From contig CAJWOI010000002.1 in the NCBI GenBank assembly GCA_913044255.1, forward strand, positions 1-26,775: a stretch of 26,775 nt of DNA. Reading direction: 5' to 3'. Source of the DNA: an uncultured Alphaproteobacteria bacterium (GTDB lineage Bacteria; Pseudomonadota; Alphaproteobacteria; UBA7887). Positions 7,856 to 16,521 of this stretch are shown in pieces. The notes beneath the pieces are model-generated. The model saw only the letters and a program-made list of their open reading frames with translations. It was not told where the DNA came from and made no database searches. The position numbers and the translations under genes were made by a program. Within the stretch, counting starts at the first letter, position 1, and each line of letters opens with the position of its first letter.

Positions 7856-9174
7856 ACTCAGTTAAGACTTCAACAAAAGGATCGAGGCTTGCCCTTATTA
7901 ATGCCCGCCTTTTAGATCCATCGAATAAGCTTGATCAACCTGGCGCACTGCTCATAGAAAACCGCCGAATTGCTGATTTTGGCCCGCGGTTGTTTAATGA
8001 AGGCGTCCCCGAAGAGATCTTGGTAGTAGACTGTGAGGGTCACTGCTTAGCGCCGGGTTTAGTCGACATTCGCGCACATTTGCGTGAACCAGGCGCCGAA
8101 CACAAAGAAAATCTAGCGACCGCCAGCCACGCTGCAGCGGCCGGTGGGATTACTAGCATAGTATGCATGCCTAATACCGATCCCGTCATTGACCAGATCG
8201 CACTGATCGAATTTATCGCCCGACGTGCACGTGAGACGAGTACGGTTAAGATCTATCCAGCGGCAGCTATAACTAAAAATCTTGGCGGTGAAGAATTGAC
8301 AGAGATTGGCTTGCTTCTACAAGCAGGGGCAGTGGCCTTCTCAGATGCCGATCGTGCAGTAGCAAACAGCTTAGTAATGCGGCGGGCATTGGCATATGCC
8401 TGCACCTTCGACGCTCTGATTATGCAACACCCGGAAGAACCGTCACTGAGCAAAGGTGTCATGAATGATGGTGAACTAGCAACCAGGCTTGGTTTGCTTG
8501 GAATTCCTGTTGTAGCTGAAACAATTATCGTGGAACGAGATATCCGATTGGTCGAGCTAACTGGCGCGCGCTATCACGTCAGCCACCTATCAACCGGCGA
8601 CGCCGCGCACGTAGTGCGGTCTGCCAAGGAGCGGGGTTTGCCAGTCACTTCCGCCGTAGCAGCTCATCATTTCGCTCTTAACGAAAATGCAGTAGCCGAT
8701 TATCGGACATTTGCCAAAGTCTCACCACCCTTGCGGGGGGAGGACGATCGACTCGCCGTAGTATCCGCCCTGGCCGACGGCACCATTGATGTCATCGTCA
8801 GCGACCATGCTCCCCACGACCAAGATTCCAAGCGGGTACCATTTGCACAAGCCGCCAACGGAATTATAGGGTTGGAAACCATGTTTCCGCTGGCATTAGA
8901 ACTTTATCATAACGAGCAGATCGGATTACTAGATCTCCTAGCTAAGATGACTATTAACCCAGCAAAATTGGTCGGTCTGGAGGCCGGTGAGCTTAAGGTC
9001 GGTGTAGCGGCCGACTTAACCTTGTTCGACGTTGATGCACCATGGCGGATTGAGGTCGAGAACCTTCGCAGCAAATCCCACAACGCCCCCTATGATGGAC
9101 GCCCCGTCCAGGGCCGTGTTCTTAAAACCTGGGTCAACGGCAAGATTGCGTTCGATATTTCCACGGAAGGATGA
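7852..9174 (+). CDS. pyrC: Dihydroorotase-type protein with altered metal site
   Basis: A 440-residue amidohydrolase of class I dihydroorotase type, starting at GTG inside the pyrB stop. The family region reads LVDIRAHLREPG (residues 70-81); active enzymes normally have His-x-His here, so the first metal ligand is Arg74 and only H76 remains. Other ligand regions look kept: H193 in QHPEE (usually HCED), YHVSHLST near 241-248 and the catalytic Asp in SDHAPH (D318). Close alphaproteobacterial relatives that I recall also lack this His. It may be inactive and serve as a PyrB assembly partner, as PyrC' does in Pseudomonas, or retain a one-metal activity. Its position downstream of pyrB fits either role. 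plsY follows after three bases. Confidence 0.88.
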   Translation: MNSVKTSTKGSRLALINARLLDPSNKLDQPGALLIENRRIADFGPRLFNEGVPEEILVVDCEGHCLAPGLVDIRAHLREPGAEHKENLATASHAAAAGGITSIVCMPNTDPVIDQIALIEFIARRARETSTVKIYPAAAITKNLGGEELTEIGLLLQAGAVAFSDADRAVANSLVMRRALAYACTFDALIMQHPEEPSLSKGVMNDGELATRLGLLGIPVVAETIIVERDIRLVELTGARYHVSHLSTGDAAHVVRSAKERGLPVTSAVAAHHFALNENAVADYRTFAKVSPPLRGEDDRLAVVSALADGTIDVIVSDHAPHDQDSKRVPFAQAANGIIGLETMFPLALELYHNEQIGLLDLLAKMTINPAKLVGLEAGELKVGVAADLTLFDVDAPWRIEVENLRSKSHNAPYDGRPVQGRVLKTWVNGKIAFDISTEG

Positions 9175-9177
9175 ACA

Positions 9178-9843
9178 GTGGTACCAAGTATTTTTGGTGC
9201 TGACTTTGCCCACACTTGGCCAATTTATGCGATTGGATTAATTGCGTATTTCATTGGTTCAATTCCCTTTGGCCTATTACTTACTAAGGTTGCGGGCGTT
9301 GGGGATATCCGAAAAATAGGCTCTGGAAATATTGGAACGACAAACGTTCTACGTACGGGGCAAAAAGGGTTGGCCCTAGCAACGCTATTCTTGGACCTGT
9401 CAAAAGGTGTTGTTGCGACTTTATGGGCTAGCACTTATGGGCCGGACTGCGCATGGATCGCTGGTTTATGCGTGGTACTGGGACACATCTTTCCAGTCTG
9501 GCTGAAATTTCGAGGGGGGAAAGGTGTGGCCACGACTTTTGGTGTTATTTTTGCTCTTTCCTGGATAGTAGGCCTAGTTGTCGCCGCTGTGTGGTTAGTT
9601 ACAGTGCTTTTACTGCGTTATTCTTCGCTTGGCGCAATAATTGCGTTACCTTTATCACCGGCAACGCTGGCTGTATTGTTGGAGGCTCAGAGGAGCGGAA
9701 GCCTCCCCGTCTGGTTGCCTGGTGACCCATCACATATATCCCTTTTAGGACTTCTGGCGGCATTGGTGTTGGCACGCCACTACACCAACATTCGGCGCCT
9801 ACTGAAGGGCAAAGAACCTCCTATAGACTTGCGTGGACCATAA
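9178..9843 (+). CDS. plsY: Acyl-phosphate glycerol-3-phosphate acyltransferase
   Basis: PlsY transfers an acyl chain from acyl-phosphate to glycerol-3-phosphate, the first step of phospholipid synthesis, in the inner membrane. The 221-residue protein has several membrane segments and the three conserved loops: GSIPFG (27-32) with GSGNIGTTNV (48-57), GHIFPVWLKFRGGKGVATT (102-120), and a C-terminal RHYTNIRRLLKGKEP. The start is GTG at 9178, six bases after an AAGGA ribosome site lying on the pyrC stop codon, so expression is tied to pyrBC. It ends the ruvX-plsY run. Confidence 0.95.
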   Translation: MVPSIFGADFAHTWPIYAIGLIAYFIGSIPFGLLLTKVAGVGDIRKIGSGNIGTTNVLRTGQKGLALATLFLDLSKGVVATLWASTYGPDCAWIAGLCVVLGHIFPVWLKFRGGKGVATTFGVIFALSWIVGLVVAAVWLVTVLLLRYSSLGAIIALPLSPATLAVLLEAQRSGSLPVWLPGDPSHISLLGLLAALVLARHYTNIRRLLKGKEPPIDLRGP

Positions 9844-10179
9844 GACCCCTTTCTGTTCCAGCATCAGCGGAATTGCGCGCAGTCCGCCAACGTCAACTCT
9901 TAGCAAAGCCCCTGCGTAATCTCCTTCCGTACCTACATTCCAGTACGTCTACAATGCAAAGTGATCCGGTGGGTTTGGGATATTTCACATCATCTACTTC
10001 AGTGTTTGGTTGACGAAACGACAATACGATGCCAATTACTGGTTTTTCAATCGCTGGTCCATTATCCAGGAAGAACAGAATTGGCATGTAAGATGGTATT
10101 TTTGTAAACCTATAATATTATTATATATCAACTAATTATATAATATACATATGATTTAACTTGAGTAATATATAGTGAT
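9844..10179. other. 336-base region without a convincing gene
   Basis: The left two thirds have ordinary composition. The longest minus-strand frame, 9893-10087, encodes 64 residues that match no family I know and lacks a ribosome site. Plus-strand frames are interrupted. No DprA motif can be read in any frame, although related genomes often carry dprA between plsY and topA. The last 80 bases are extremely AT-rich and probably hold the topA promoter. Confidence 0.6.
10101..10179 (+). promoter_or_regulatory. AT-rich promoter region of topA
   Basis: Only 12 of the 80 bases from 10101 to 10180 are G or C. Two perfect TATAAT hexamers occur, at 10111-10116 and 10139-10144, without a good -35 at 16-18 bases upstream of either. 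No Shine-Dalgarno precedes the topA ATG. In known bacteria topA promoters respond to supercoiling, and easily melted DNA would suit this; that link is inference here. Confidence 0.4.
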
Positions 10180-12735
10180 ATGAATAGCTTAGTAGTCGTT
10201 GAGTCACCCACCAAATCCAAGACGATCGAAAGATACTTGGGACCAGATTTTATTGTTTTAGCAACGGTCGGCCACTTTCGCGACGTTGAAGATAACGGCG
10301 TGGACACCAAGAACGAATTTGCGCTGAAATTCAAAATACATGACGACAAAAGAAAAATTCTAAAAAAAATTGTTACTACCCTAAAGGACTGTGGAACCTT
10401 GATCCTGGCGACGGATCCCGACCGGGAGGGCGAAGCGATTGCTTGGCATCTGCACGAATACCTTCAAGAGAAAAAAGCACTTGCCAACAAGACAGTGCAG
10501 CGTGTGGTCTTTAATGAAATTACAGAGACGGCCATCCGAAAAGCATTTGAACAACCCAGGGAAATCGACAACAAATTAGTAGATTCAGCTTTGGCCCGAC
10601 GGGCACTCGATATGCTTTTTGGCTTTGGTATATCGCGGGTACTGTGGCATGCCTTGCCCGGCACCAAGTCCGGCGGCCGGGTACAGTCACCTTCCTTACG
10701 GCTAACTTGCGAGCGAGAAGAAGAGATTGAAAAATTTGTTCCTCAGGAGCATTGGACGGTGAATGCCACACTAAAAACACAGGCTGGGAAAGACATCAAA
10801 TTCCATCTAACCCACTTGGACGGCCAAAAATTAAAGAAATTCTCTCTAGAAAATGAAACAGAGGCACAACAAGCTGCTGACCAAGTAAGTACTGGAACCT
10901 TTTCGGTAAGCACCGTCAAGCGAAGGCAGGTACAGAAACGACCATCCGCCCCCTTCAGGACCTCAACATTGCAACAGGTCGCTTCACGCACACTGAACAT
11001 GAGCCCAGAATATTCCGCTGGCGTTGCACAAGAGCTCTTCCGAGAAGGGCTGATAACGTACATGCGTACCGACAGTGTTGTCCTGTCTAGTAACGCAATA
11101 AGTGCGATACGAGCCGCGATTGAACATAGTCCGAGCTTGGGCAAAAAATATCTTCCCAGCAAACCGATACCCTATTCCAACAGGATAAAAAACGCCCAGG
11201 AAGCGCACGAGGCGATAAGACCCACCGATATTGCAACTAGCCCCAAGCATCTTCCGACACACCTGAAACGCGACGCTGTTCGACTTTACGACTTAATCTG
11301 GAAACGGGCGATGGCCAGCCAGATGGAAAAAGGTTTGGACGATCAGTTGAGCATCGATGCGAGTTCTTCTGATCAAAAATTAGTACTTCATGCCGCGGGC
11401 TCTACTGTAGCCTTTGATGGGTTTCGGAAGATTTATTATGAAGAGAACGATGACGAACAGTCCGAGTCCAAAGAAGATGGGCGTCTGCCGGACGTAAAAC
11501 CCAATGAACCCCTGGAATTATCCGCGGTTTCCCCAGAGCAGCACTACACCAAACCCCCAGCACGCTACAACGAAGCCTCGTTAATAGCCAAACTCGAAGA
11601 GCTTGGCATCGGTAGGCCCTCCACTTATCCCGGTATTATTAAAAAATTAAAAGAGCGCACGTACATCACTGTTGAGAACAAACAGTTGGTCCCACAGGAC
11701 ATGGGTCGCGGGAAAGTCATTCTCCTGGAATGCCTATTCGACTTCCTTGTAGACTATACATTTACTGCTGAGCTTGAAGAAAAACTCGATGAAATTGCCA
11801 ACGGAAAGCTCGCCTATAAGGAAATAATGACGGAGTTCTATCCGTCGTTTGCAAAAAGTTGTGATGCTGCCCTAGGCCTCAAAGGTGAAGATATACTAAA
11901 CGCCATGAACAAGTTCGCGGGAGCCCGGTTCTTTCCCCTGAGTGAAGATCGCAAAATCCTGAAATGTTCAAAATGTAATATTGGAGATTACAGCTTCAAA
12001 AACAGTACAAAATCGGGAGTTTTTCTAGGTTGCACAGAGTATAAAAATGACGGCACGGGATGCAAACACACGCTGCCGTTGGCCAAAAAGAAACGGCATG
12101 AAACGGGTGAACTTGGGTTGAGCGATAATGGGGAGGTAATTTCTCTTCTCACTGGCCGCTTTGGAGCTTTCGTGCAACAGGGTGAGAAATCAGTTGAAGG
12201 CCGAAAACCAAAAACCGCGTCGGTGCCGAAAGGGGTCGAACCGGAGGATGTCGATCTCGCCATGGCGAAGAAGCTCCTCAGTCTACCACGGATTATTTGT
12301 GAGCATCCCGAAACGAGAAAAACCATCTGGGCAAAACAAGGCCCACATGGCCCATATATCGACCATGACGGAGATACACGCTCTTTAGGTGCGGAAGACG
12401 ACGTATACACTATAGGCTGCAACCACGCCGTAGACTTATTGGCACAACCCAAGAAAGCGAGAAGCTTCCGCCGCGGCAGCGAAAAAATCAGATCGCTTGG
12501 ACCTCATTCTGAGGACGGCAATGAGGTTGCAATTTATAAAGGTCAATATGGACATTACATCAAACATAACAAAACAAATGCCGGACTCCCAAAACACTCT
12601 GATGCGGAAACAATAACAATAGAAAAGGCGGAGCAAGTTGTAGCTGAAAAAGCATCAAAACCAAAAAAGCCCTCTAAGAAAAAGAAGGCCGCCACAAAAA
12701 GAAAACGCAACCCGCGACCAAAGAAGGACGACTAA
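10180..12735 (+). CDS. topA: DNA topoisomerase I (type IA)
   Basis: TopA relaxes negative supercoils through a transient 5'-phosphotyrosine link. The 851-residue protein begins with the TOPRIM domain: E8 in VVVESPTKSKTIE and D79-P-D81-R-E83 in ATDPDREGEAIAWHL. The catalytic tyrosine is Y294 in LITYMRTDS. ARYNEASLIAKLEELGIGRPSTY marks the DNA-binding core. Near residue 590 one zinc-ribbon-like CSKC with a later cysteine pair is visible, followed by TOPRIM-C repeats (GRFGAFVQQG, GPHGPYI, GQYGHYIK). The last 35 residues are a lysine-rich tail that probably binds DNA non-specifically. RNase R follows 80 bases later. Confidence 0.98.
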   Translation: MNSLVVVESPTKSKTIERYLGPDFIVLATVGHFRDVEDNGVDTKNEFALKFKIHDDKRKILKKIVTTLKDCGTLILATDPDREGEAIAWHLHEYLQEKKALANKTVQRVVFNEITETAIRKAFEQPREIDNKLVDSALARRALDMLFGFGISRVLWHALPGTKSGGRVQSPSLRLTCEREEEIEKFVPQEHWTVNATLKTQAGKDIKFHLTHLDGQKLKKFSLENETEAQQAADQVSTGTFSVSTVKRRQVQKRPSAPFRTSTLQQVASRTLNMSPEYSAGVAQELFREGLITYMRTDSVVLSSNAISAIRAAIEHSPSLGKKYLPSKPIPYSNRIKNAQEAHEAIRPTDIATSPKHLPTHLKRDAVRLYDLIWKRAMASQMEKGLDDQLSIDASSSDQKLVLHAAGSTVAFDGFRKIYYEENDDEQSESKEDGRLPDVKPNEPLELSAVSPEQHYTKPPARYNEASLIAKLEELGIGRPSTYPGIIKKLKERTYITVENKQLVPQDMGRGKVILLECLFDFLVDYTFTAELEEKLDEIANGKLAYKEIMTEFYPSFAKSCDAALGLKGEDILNAMNKFAGARFFPLSEDRKILKCSKCNIGDYSFKNSTKSGVFLGCTEYKNDGTGCKHTLPLAKKKRHETGELGLSDNGEVISLLTGRFGAFVQQGEKSVEGRKPKTASVPKGVEPEDVDLAMAKKLLSLPRIICEHPETRKTIWAKQGPHGPYIDHDGDTRSLGAEDDVYTIGCNHAVDLLAQPKKARSFRRGSEKIRSLGPHSEDGNEVAIYKGQYGHYIKHNKTNAGLPKHSDAETITIEKAEQVVAEKASKPKKPSKKKKAATKRKRNPRPKKDD

Positions 12736-12815
12736 GTCCCGTTTAAGGAAAAACCCAACATCGCTCGCGCTTCAAAAAAAAACCTGTAAATATATTAACC
12801 GATCCAAAAGAAATA

Positions 12816-14978
12816 TTGGCCTTCGTGAGCCAATCTAGGAGAGGCGTGGCAAGGCGGGACATAGCTCGCGCCTTTGGCTTAAAAACCACAGATCGTGCTT
12901 TGAAAACACTATTGGCCTCAATGATTGAAGAAGGCAAGTTGATGCGCGGGACAAACCGTCGCTATGCCGCGCCGAGAAAATTACCGCCGGTCGGAGTAAT
13001 TGAGATTACGGGAATTGATGGCGACGGTGACCCAATAGGACGCCCCGTGAGTTGGGGGAATCAGGAATTTTCACCTCGCATTACTGTAGTTACGACTCGA
13101 CGTGACCGGAACCCTGCTCTTGCTATCGGTGCACGCGCACTGGTACGGCTGAAGGAGATCGACTTAAACAATGTCGAAGCTCGAGTGATGCGTCGCCTTG
13201 AAACCCAATCAGGGCAGGTGGTTGGGGTGATCGAGAAGGATCTCGCCGGGACCCGTCTAAAAGCAATAGACCGACGTGGTCCCAAAGATATTTTCCTAAG
13301 CCCTGAGGTGTCGGGTACTGTCCAGCCCGGGGATGTGGTGGTTGCCGAAATGGGCAACCAAAGAGGCCATGGTGGACCAAGTGCCAAGATCAGCAAACGG
13401 TTAGGGCAGGTAAACACACCCGGTGTAATCGAACGCATGCTTTGCGCAGAGTTGGGAATACCCACGGAATTTCCATCCGACGTAAACGCAGCCGCCAAAA
13501 AGGCCGTAATTCCACGTGTAAAGGGACGTGTTGACCTGCAGTCCCTGCCCCTGGTCACTATCGATGATGCGGATGCTAAGGATTTTGACGATGCTGTTTG
13601 GGCTACACAGGATCCAGATCCCGATAACCCGGGTGGTTGGAGGCTGGTCGTCGCGATTGCTGACGTTGCCGCGTATGTCAAACCAGGTGATCCCATTGAT
13701 CAAGAAGCTAGGCGTCGTGGAAACTCCGTTTATTTGCCACGCCTAGTAGTGCCAATGCTACCGGAGGCTTTGTGCAATGGGTGGTGCTCACTAAAAGAAA
13801 ATGAAACTCGTGCCTGCCTTGCGGCGCACATATGGATTGCGCGTGATGGTTCCATACTACGCCATCGCTTTGAGCGTGCACTGATGAAATCAACTGCGCG
13901 ACTAACTTACGCGGCAGTGCAAGCCGCACGTGAAGGGACTCCGGACACAACCACTCGGCCAATACTACAAGAGATCAATTCGCTTTATGGTGCGTACAGT
14001 TCACTGAAGGGATCACGCACTGCAAGAAAAACGCTCGACTTCGATCTCCCCGAACGGAAGATTATTTTCAACGATTCAGAAGACGTCCAAGAAATTTCTA
14101 TTCGCCCTCGATACGAGAGCCACCGGTTAATAGAGGAATTTATGATCGCCGCTAATGTTGCAGCTGCTGAAGTCCTGAGCAATGCCAATGCACCATGCAT
14201 GTTTCGAGTTCACGACCAGCCACCCCTTGATAAACTGGAAATTCTCCGCTCCTATCTGAGAGGCCTTGGCTACAAACTCAGCCGAAGCCGCCGTTTAACT
14301 CCTCAGCATTTCCAACAAATACTCAATAAAACAAAAGGAAGTGAACATGAGGAAGCAGTGGCTATGACTATTCTACAAGCACAGTCACAGGCTGAGTATT
14401 CTCCAAAAAATATTGGACATTTTGGCCTCAATCTCCAACACTACGCCCACTTTACCTCCCCGATCCGACGATATGCGGATCTTCTGGTTCACCGAAGCCT
14501 GATACGCAATCTCCACCTCGGTACGGACGGATTGTTAGATCAGGACAGTGCTAATTTCTCAGTGACTGCCGCCGATATTTCTGCAACCGAACGACGCGCG
14601 GTGCGTGCAGAACGCAGCGCAAACGATCGCTATAAAACTTTATTCATGGCTGACAAGAGGGGCGCTGAATTCGCGGCTAAAGTAACAGGCGTTACCCGAT
14701 TTGGTCTGTTCATCACCATAAATGGAATCGGCGCAGAAGGCCTGATTCCAATGCGGGTGCTTTCTCACCAATTAGAGGAAAGGGTTTTTCACGATACTGA
14801 GGGACTCCTTCTCACCGCACGCAAGAGCGGAGTATCTTTTGGCATAGGTCACCAGGTGTCTGTACGCCTTGATGAAGCTGACACGATAACAGGCGGATTG
14901 ACCTTCAGTCTTGCAGCTTTCGATCCACCTAAAGTTACTAATTCACGTATTGGGTCCCGTAGACGGTACCGTCGGTGA
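12816..14978 (+). CDS. rnr: Ribonuclease R
   Basis: RNase R is a processive 3'-5' exoribonuclease for structured RNA. The protein has an N-terminal winged-helix region (RRDIARAFG), cold-shock-like domains, the RNB catalytic domain with TIDDADAKDFDDAV (acidic residues D250-D259), HFTSPIRRYADLLVHR, and a C-terminal S1 domain (VTGVTRFGLFITI, about 655-715). The coordinates use TTG at 12816 (720 residues), but this codon falls inside what looks like the conserved first helix. The frame is open back to 12747 and reads ...TDPKEILAFVSQ, with no ATG, GTG or TTG upstream. The true start may be non-canonical. The stop overlaps the GTG start of the MFS gene. Confidence 0.94.
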   Translation: MAFVSQSRRGVARRDIARAFGLKTTDRALKTLLASMIEEGKLMRGTNRRYAAPRKLPPVGVIEITGIDGDGDPIGRPVSWGNQEFSPRITVVTTRRDRNPALAIGARALVRLKEIDLNNVEARVMRRLETQSGQVVGVIEKDLAGTRLKAIDRRGPKDIFLSPEVSGTVQPGDVVVAEMGNQRGHGGPSAKISKRLGQVNTPGVIERMLCAELGIPTEFPSDVNAAAKKAVIPRVKGRVDLQSLPLVTIDDADAKDFDDAVWATQDPDPDNPGGWRLVVAIADVAAYVKPGDPIDQEARRRGNSVYLPRLVVPMLPEALCNGWCSLKENETRACLAAHIWIARDGSILRHRFERALMKSTARLTYAAVQAAREGTPDTTTRPILQEINSLYGAYSSLKGSRTARKTLDFDLPERKIIFNDSEDVQEISIRPRYESHRLIEEFMIAANVAAAEVLSNANAPCMFRVHDQPPLDKLEILRSYLRGLGYKLSRSRRLTPQHFQQILNKTKGSEHEEAVAMTILQAQSQAEYSPKNIGHFGLNLQHYAHFTSPIRRYADLLVHRSLIRNLHLGTDGLLDQDSANFSVTAADISATERRAVRAERSANDRYKTLFMADKRGAEFAAKVTGVTRFGLFITINGIGAEGLIPMRVLSHQLEERVFHDTEGLLLTARKSGVSFGIGHQVSVRLDEADTITGGLTFSLAAFDPPKVTNSRIGSRRRYRR

Positions 14979-16138
14979 GGCTATACATAGGGCTACCGTC
15001 AACCACTGTTCGCAGCCTCGCAGCGGTAATTTCAGTGATTATGATTTTTGGGATCACGTTGGGACTCACTATCCCACTAATTGCAATAGTGTTGGACAGC
15101 CAAGGTCATTCAAGCGGCGCTATCGGCCTGCACGCGAGTGTGCAGTTCCTTGGCATTATGCTCGCTTCTCCTATCACTCCACGCTTGTTGATAGCTGTGG
15201 GTGCATCGCGGCTCATGATTCTGAGCATGATGGCAATGACTTTAATTTTTTTCACTTTCACGGTGTTTACAGGGTTCATGCCATGGTTGCTATTGCGCCT
15301 GTTACTAGGTGGCATAGAGGGAATCATATTCATTTCCGCTGACACCTGGATTAGTCAAGTCGTGCCGACGACGCGCCGTGGGCGCGCGATCGGGATATAT
15401 GGGACTCTGCTTGCTGTTGGTGTTGCCACGGGCCCTTTGCTGCTGGAACTCACCGGCGTTGAAGGTGCAGTTCCATTTCTTACCGGAGGTGCATTAACAA
15501 TCATACCGCTCGTAATTTTGCTGTTCGCACTGAACATTGCGCCCCACGTCCGGGAGTCCAGTCGGCGTTCGCCGTGGAAAATGGTAAAAACCGTTCCTGT
15601 CGCAGTAGCAGCAACCATGTTATTTGGATTCCTGGACGCTGCGGCATTTGGATTACTTCCAATCTATGGACTTTCACTAGACTTTTCACCCTTGACGTCG
15701 GCACGATTGGTTACATTTTTGATATTGGGTGGCGTGGTGTTTCAGTATCCGCTTGGCTGGCTCGCAGATCACACGGATTACCGGCGCCTCTTAGTAATAT
15801 GTGCTGCAATAAGTGCGACAGCAATGTTGGCAACGCCGCTAACAACGGATTTAGCTTTCCTTTTTTACGGATTGATTTTCATAACTGGAGGAATGATCGG
15901 AGGATTCTGGACCATTCCATTAGTTGTTTTTGGAGAAAATTTTAAGGATTACGAGCTGGCATCCATCAACGCAGCCGCCGCAATACTTTATGGTATGGGA
16001 AGTGTGGTGGGCCCAAGCCTCCTAGGGTTTTCCATGATAGTATCACCACACGGGTTAATGATTGCCATGGCTGGCCCTACCATCGTTTTGGTTTTCTTCG
16101 CAGTTACCCAGCTGCCACGGGGGGGCCGCTCCGCTTGA
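14975..16138 (+). CDS. MFS transporter
   Basis: A 387-residue inner-membrane protein with about twelve hydrophobic segments. Between segments 2 and 3 the usual basic/glycine loop is weak, but RRGRAIGIYGTLLAVGVATGP at the middle of the N half and WLADHTDYRRLL in the C half are typical of the major facilitator superfamily, in the group of drug or sugar-efflux-like carriers. Its GTG start overlaps the rnr TGA stop, so it is translated from the rnr message. Substrate cannot be predicted. The gene ends with a run of seven G and a TTGACA that probably belongs to the rpmG promoter. Confidence 0.88.
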   Translation: MRLYIGLPSTTVRSLAAVISVIMIFGITLGLTIPLIAIVLDSQGHSSGAIGLHASVQFLGIMLASPITPRLLIAVGASRLMILSMMAMTLIFFTFTVFTGFMPWLLLRLLLGGIEGIIFISADTWISQVVPTTRRGRAIGIYGTLLAVGVATGPLLLELTGVEGAVPFLTGGALTIIPLVILLFALNIAPHVRESSRRSPWKMVKTVPVAVAATMLFGFLDAAAFGLLPIYGLSLDFSPLTSARLVTFLILGGVVFQYPLGWLADHTDYRRLLVICAAISATAMLATPLTTDLAFLFYGLIFITGGMIGGFWTIPLVVFGENFKDYELASINAAAAILYGMGSVVGPSLLGFSMIVSPHGLMIAMAGPTIVLVFFAVTQLPRGGRSA

Positions 16139-16162
16139 CAGCCCGCCCGTCACCATTATTGT
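16135..16162 (+). promoter_or_regulatory. Probable promoter of rpmG
   Basis: A perfect -35 TTGACA (16135-16140) is followed after 16 bases by TATTGT (16157-16162), four of six matches to the -10 consensus. The -35 contains the stop codon of the MFS gene. This would let rpmG be transcribed independently of the topA-rnr-MFS message. Confidence 0.45.
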
Positions 16163-16204
16163 GCTGGTTATCCCATACGGGAACGCGGACTAGGAGAATC
16201 CTGC

Positions 16205-16372
16205 ATGGCTAAAAGCAACAATATCAAGATCCGCCTGAACAGCACGGCAGATACTGGATTTTTCTATGTTGCAAAGAAAAATCCCCGCACCATGACGAGC
16301 AAGCTAGAAATTAAAAAATATGATCCCGTCGCTCGGAAGCACGTCCTGTTTAAAGAAGGTAAAATTAAATAA
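16205..16372 (+). CDS. rpmG: 50S ribosomal protein L33
   Basis: A 55-residue protein starting MAKSNNIKIRLNSTADTGFF and continuing YVAKKNPRT, LEIKKYDPVARKHVLFKE and a basic end, the complete L33 pattern. It is the cysteine-free form without the zinc-binding CxxC pairs, as in most Proteobacteria. An AGGAG ribosome site at 16192-16196 lies 8 bases before the ATG. It has its own likely promoter and is closed by a strong terminator. L33 sits near the E site of the large subunit and is non-essential in several bacteria. Confidence 0.97.
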   Translation: MAKSNNIKIRLNSTADTGFFYVAKKNPRTMTSKLEIKKYDPVARKHVLFKEGKIK

Positions 16373-16381
16373 AGACAGACC

Positions 16382-16427
16382 GATAGCCTCTTGGTGGCAG
16401 CGGCTTTCGGGCCGCTGTTTTGCTATC
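16382..16427 (+). terminator. Rho-independent terminator after rpmG
   Basis: CAGCGGC (16398-16404) and GCCGCTG (16411-16417) form a perfect 7-bp stem around the loop TTTCGG, followed directly by four T. An outer inverted pair, GATAGC (16382-16387) and GCTATC (16422-16427), can extend the structure. It lies 10 bases after the rpmG stop. Confidence 0.85.
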
Positions 16428-16521
16428 AACGGTCATACAAATTACTGAATGGCATTGTGCGGGAAAGGTCCCCGACTCATACTGTGTCTCCGGTTGTTGT
16501 TGAGAAATAGAGAGCATAACT

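Noticed and set aside
9893..10087. A 64-codon minus-strand frame in the plsY-topA gap
   Set aside because: It has no ribosome site, no recognisable family and no neighbour on that strand, so it is probably chance.
13061..13696. A 211-codon open frame antisense to rnr
   Set aside because: It lies wholly opposite the RNB-coding part of rnr, resembles no family and is explained by codon bias of the real gene.
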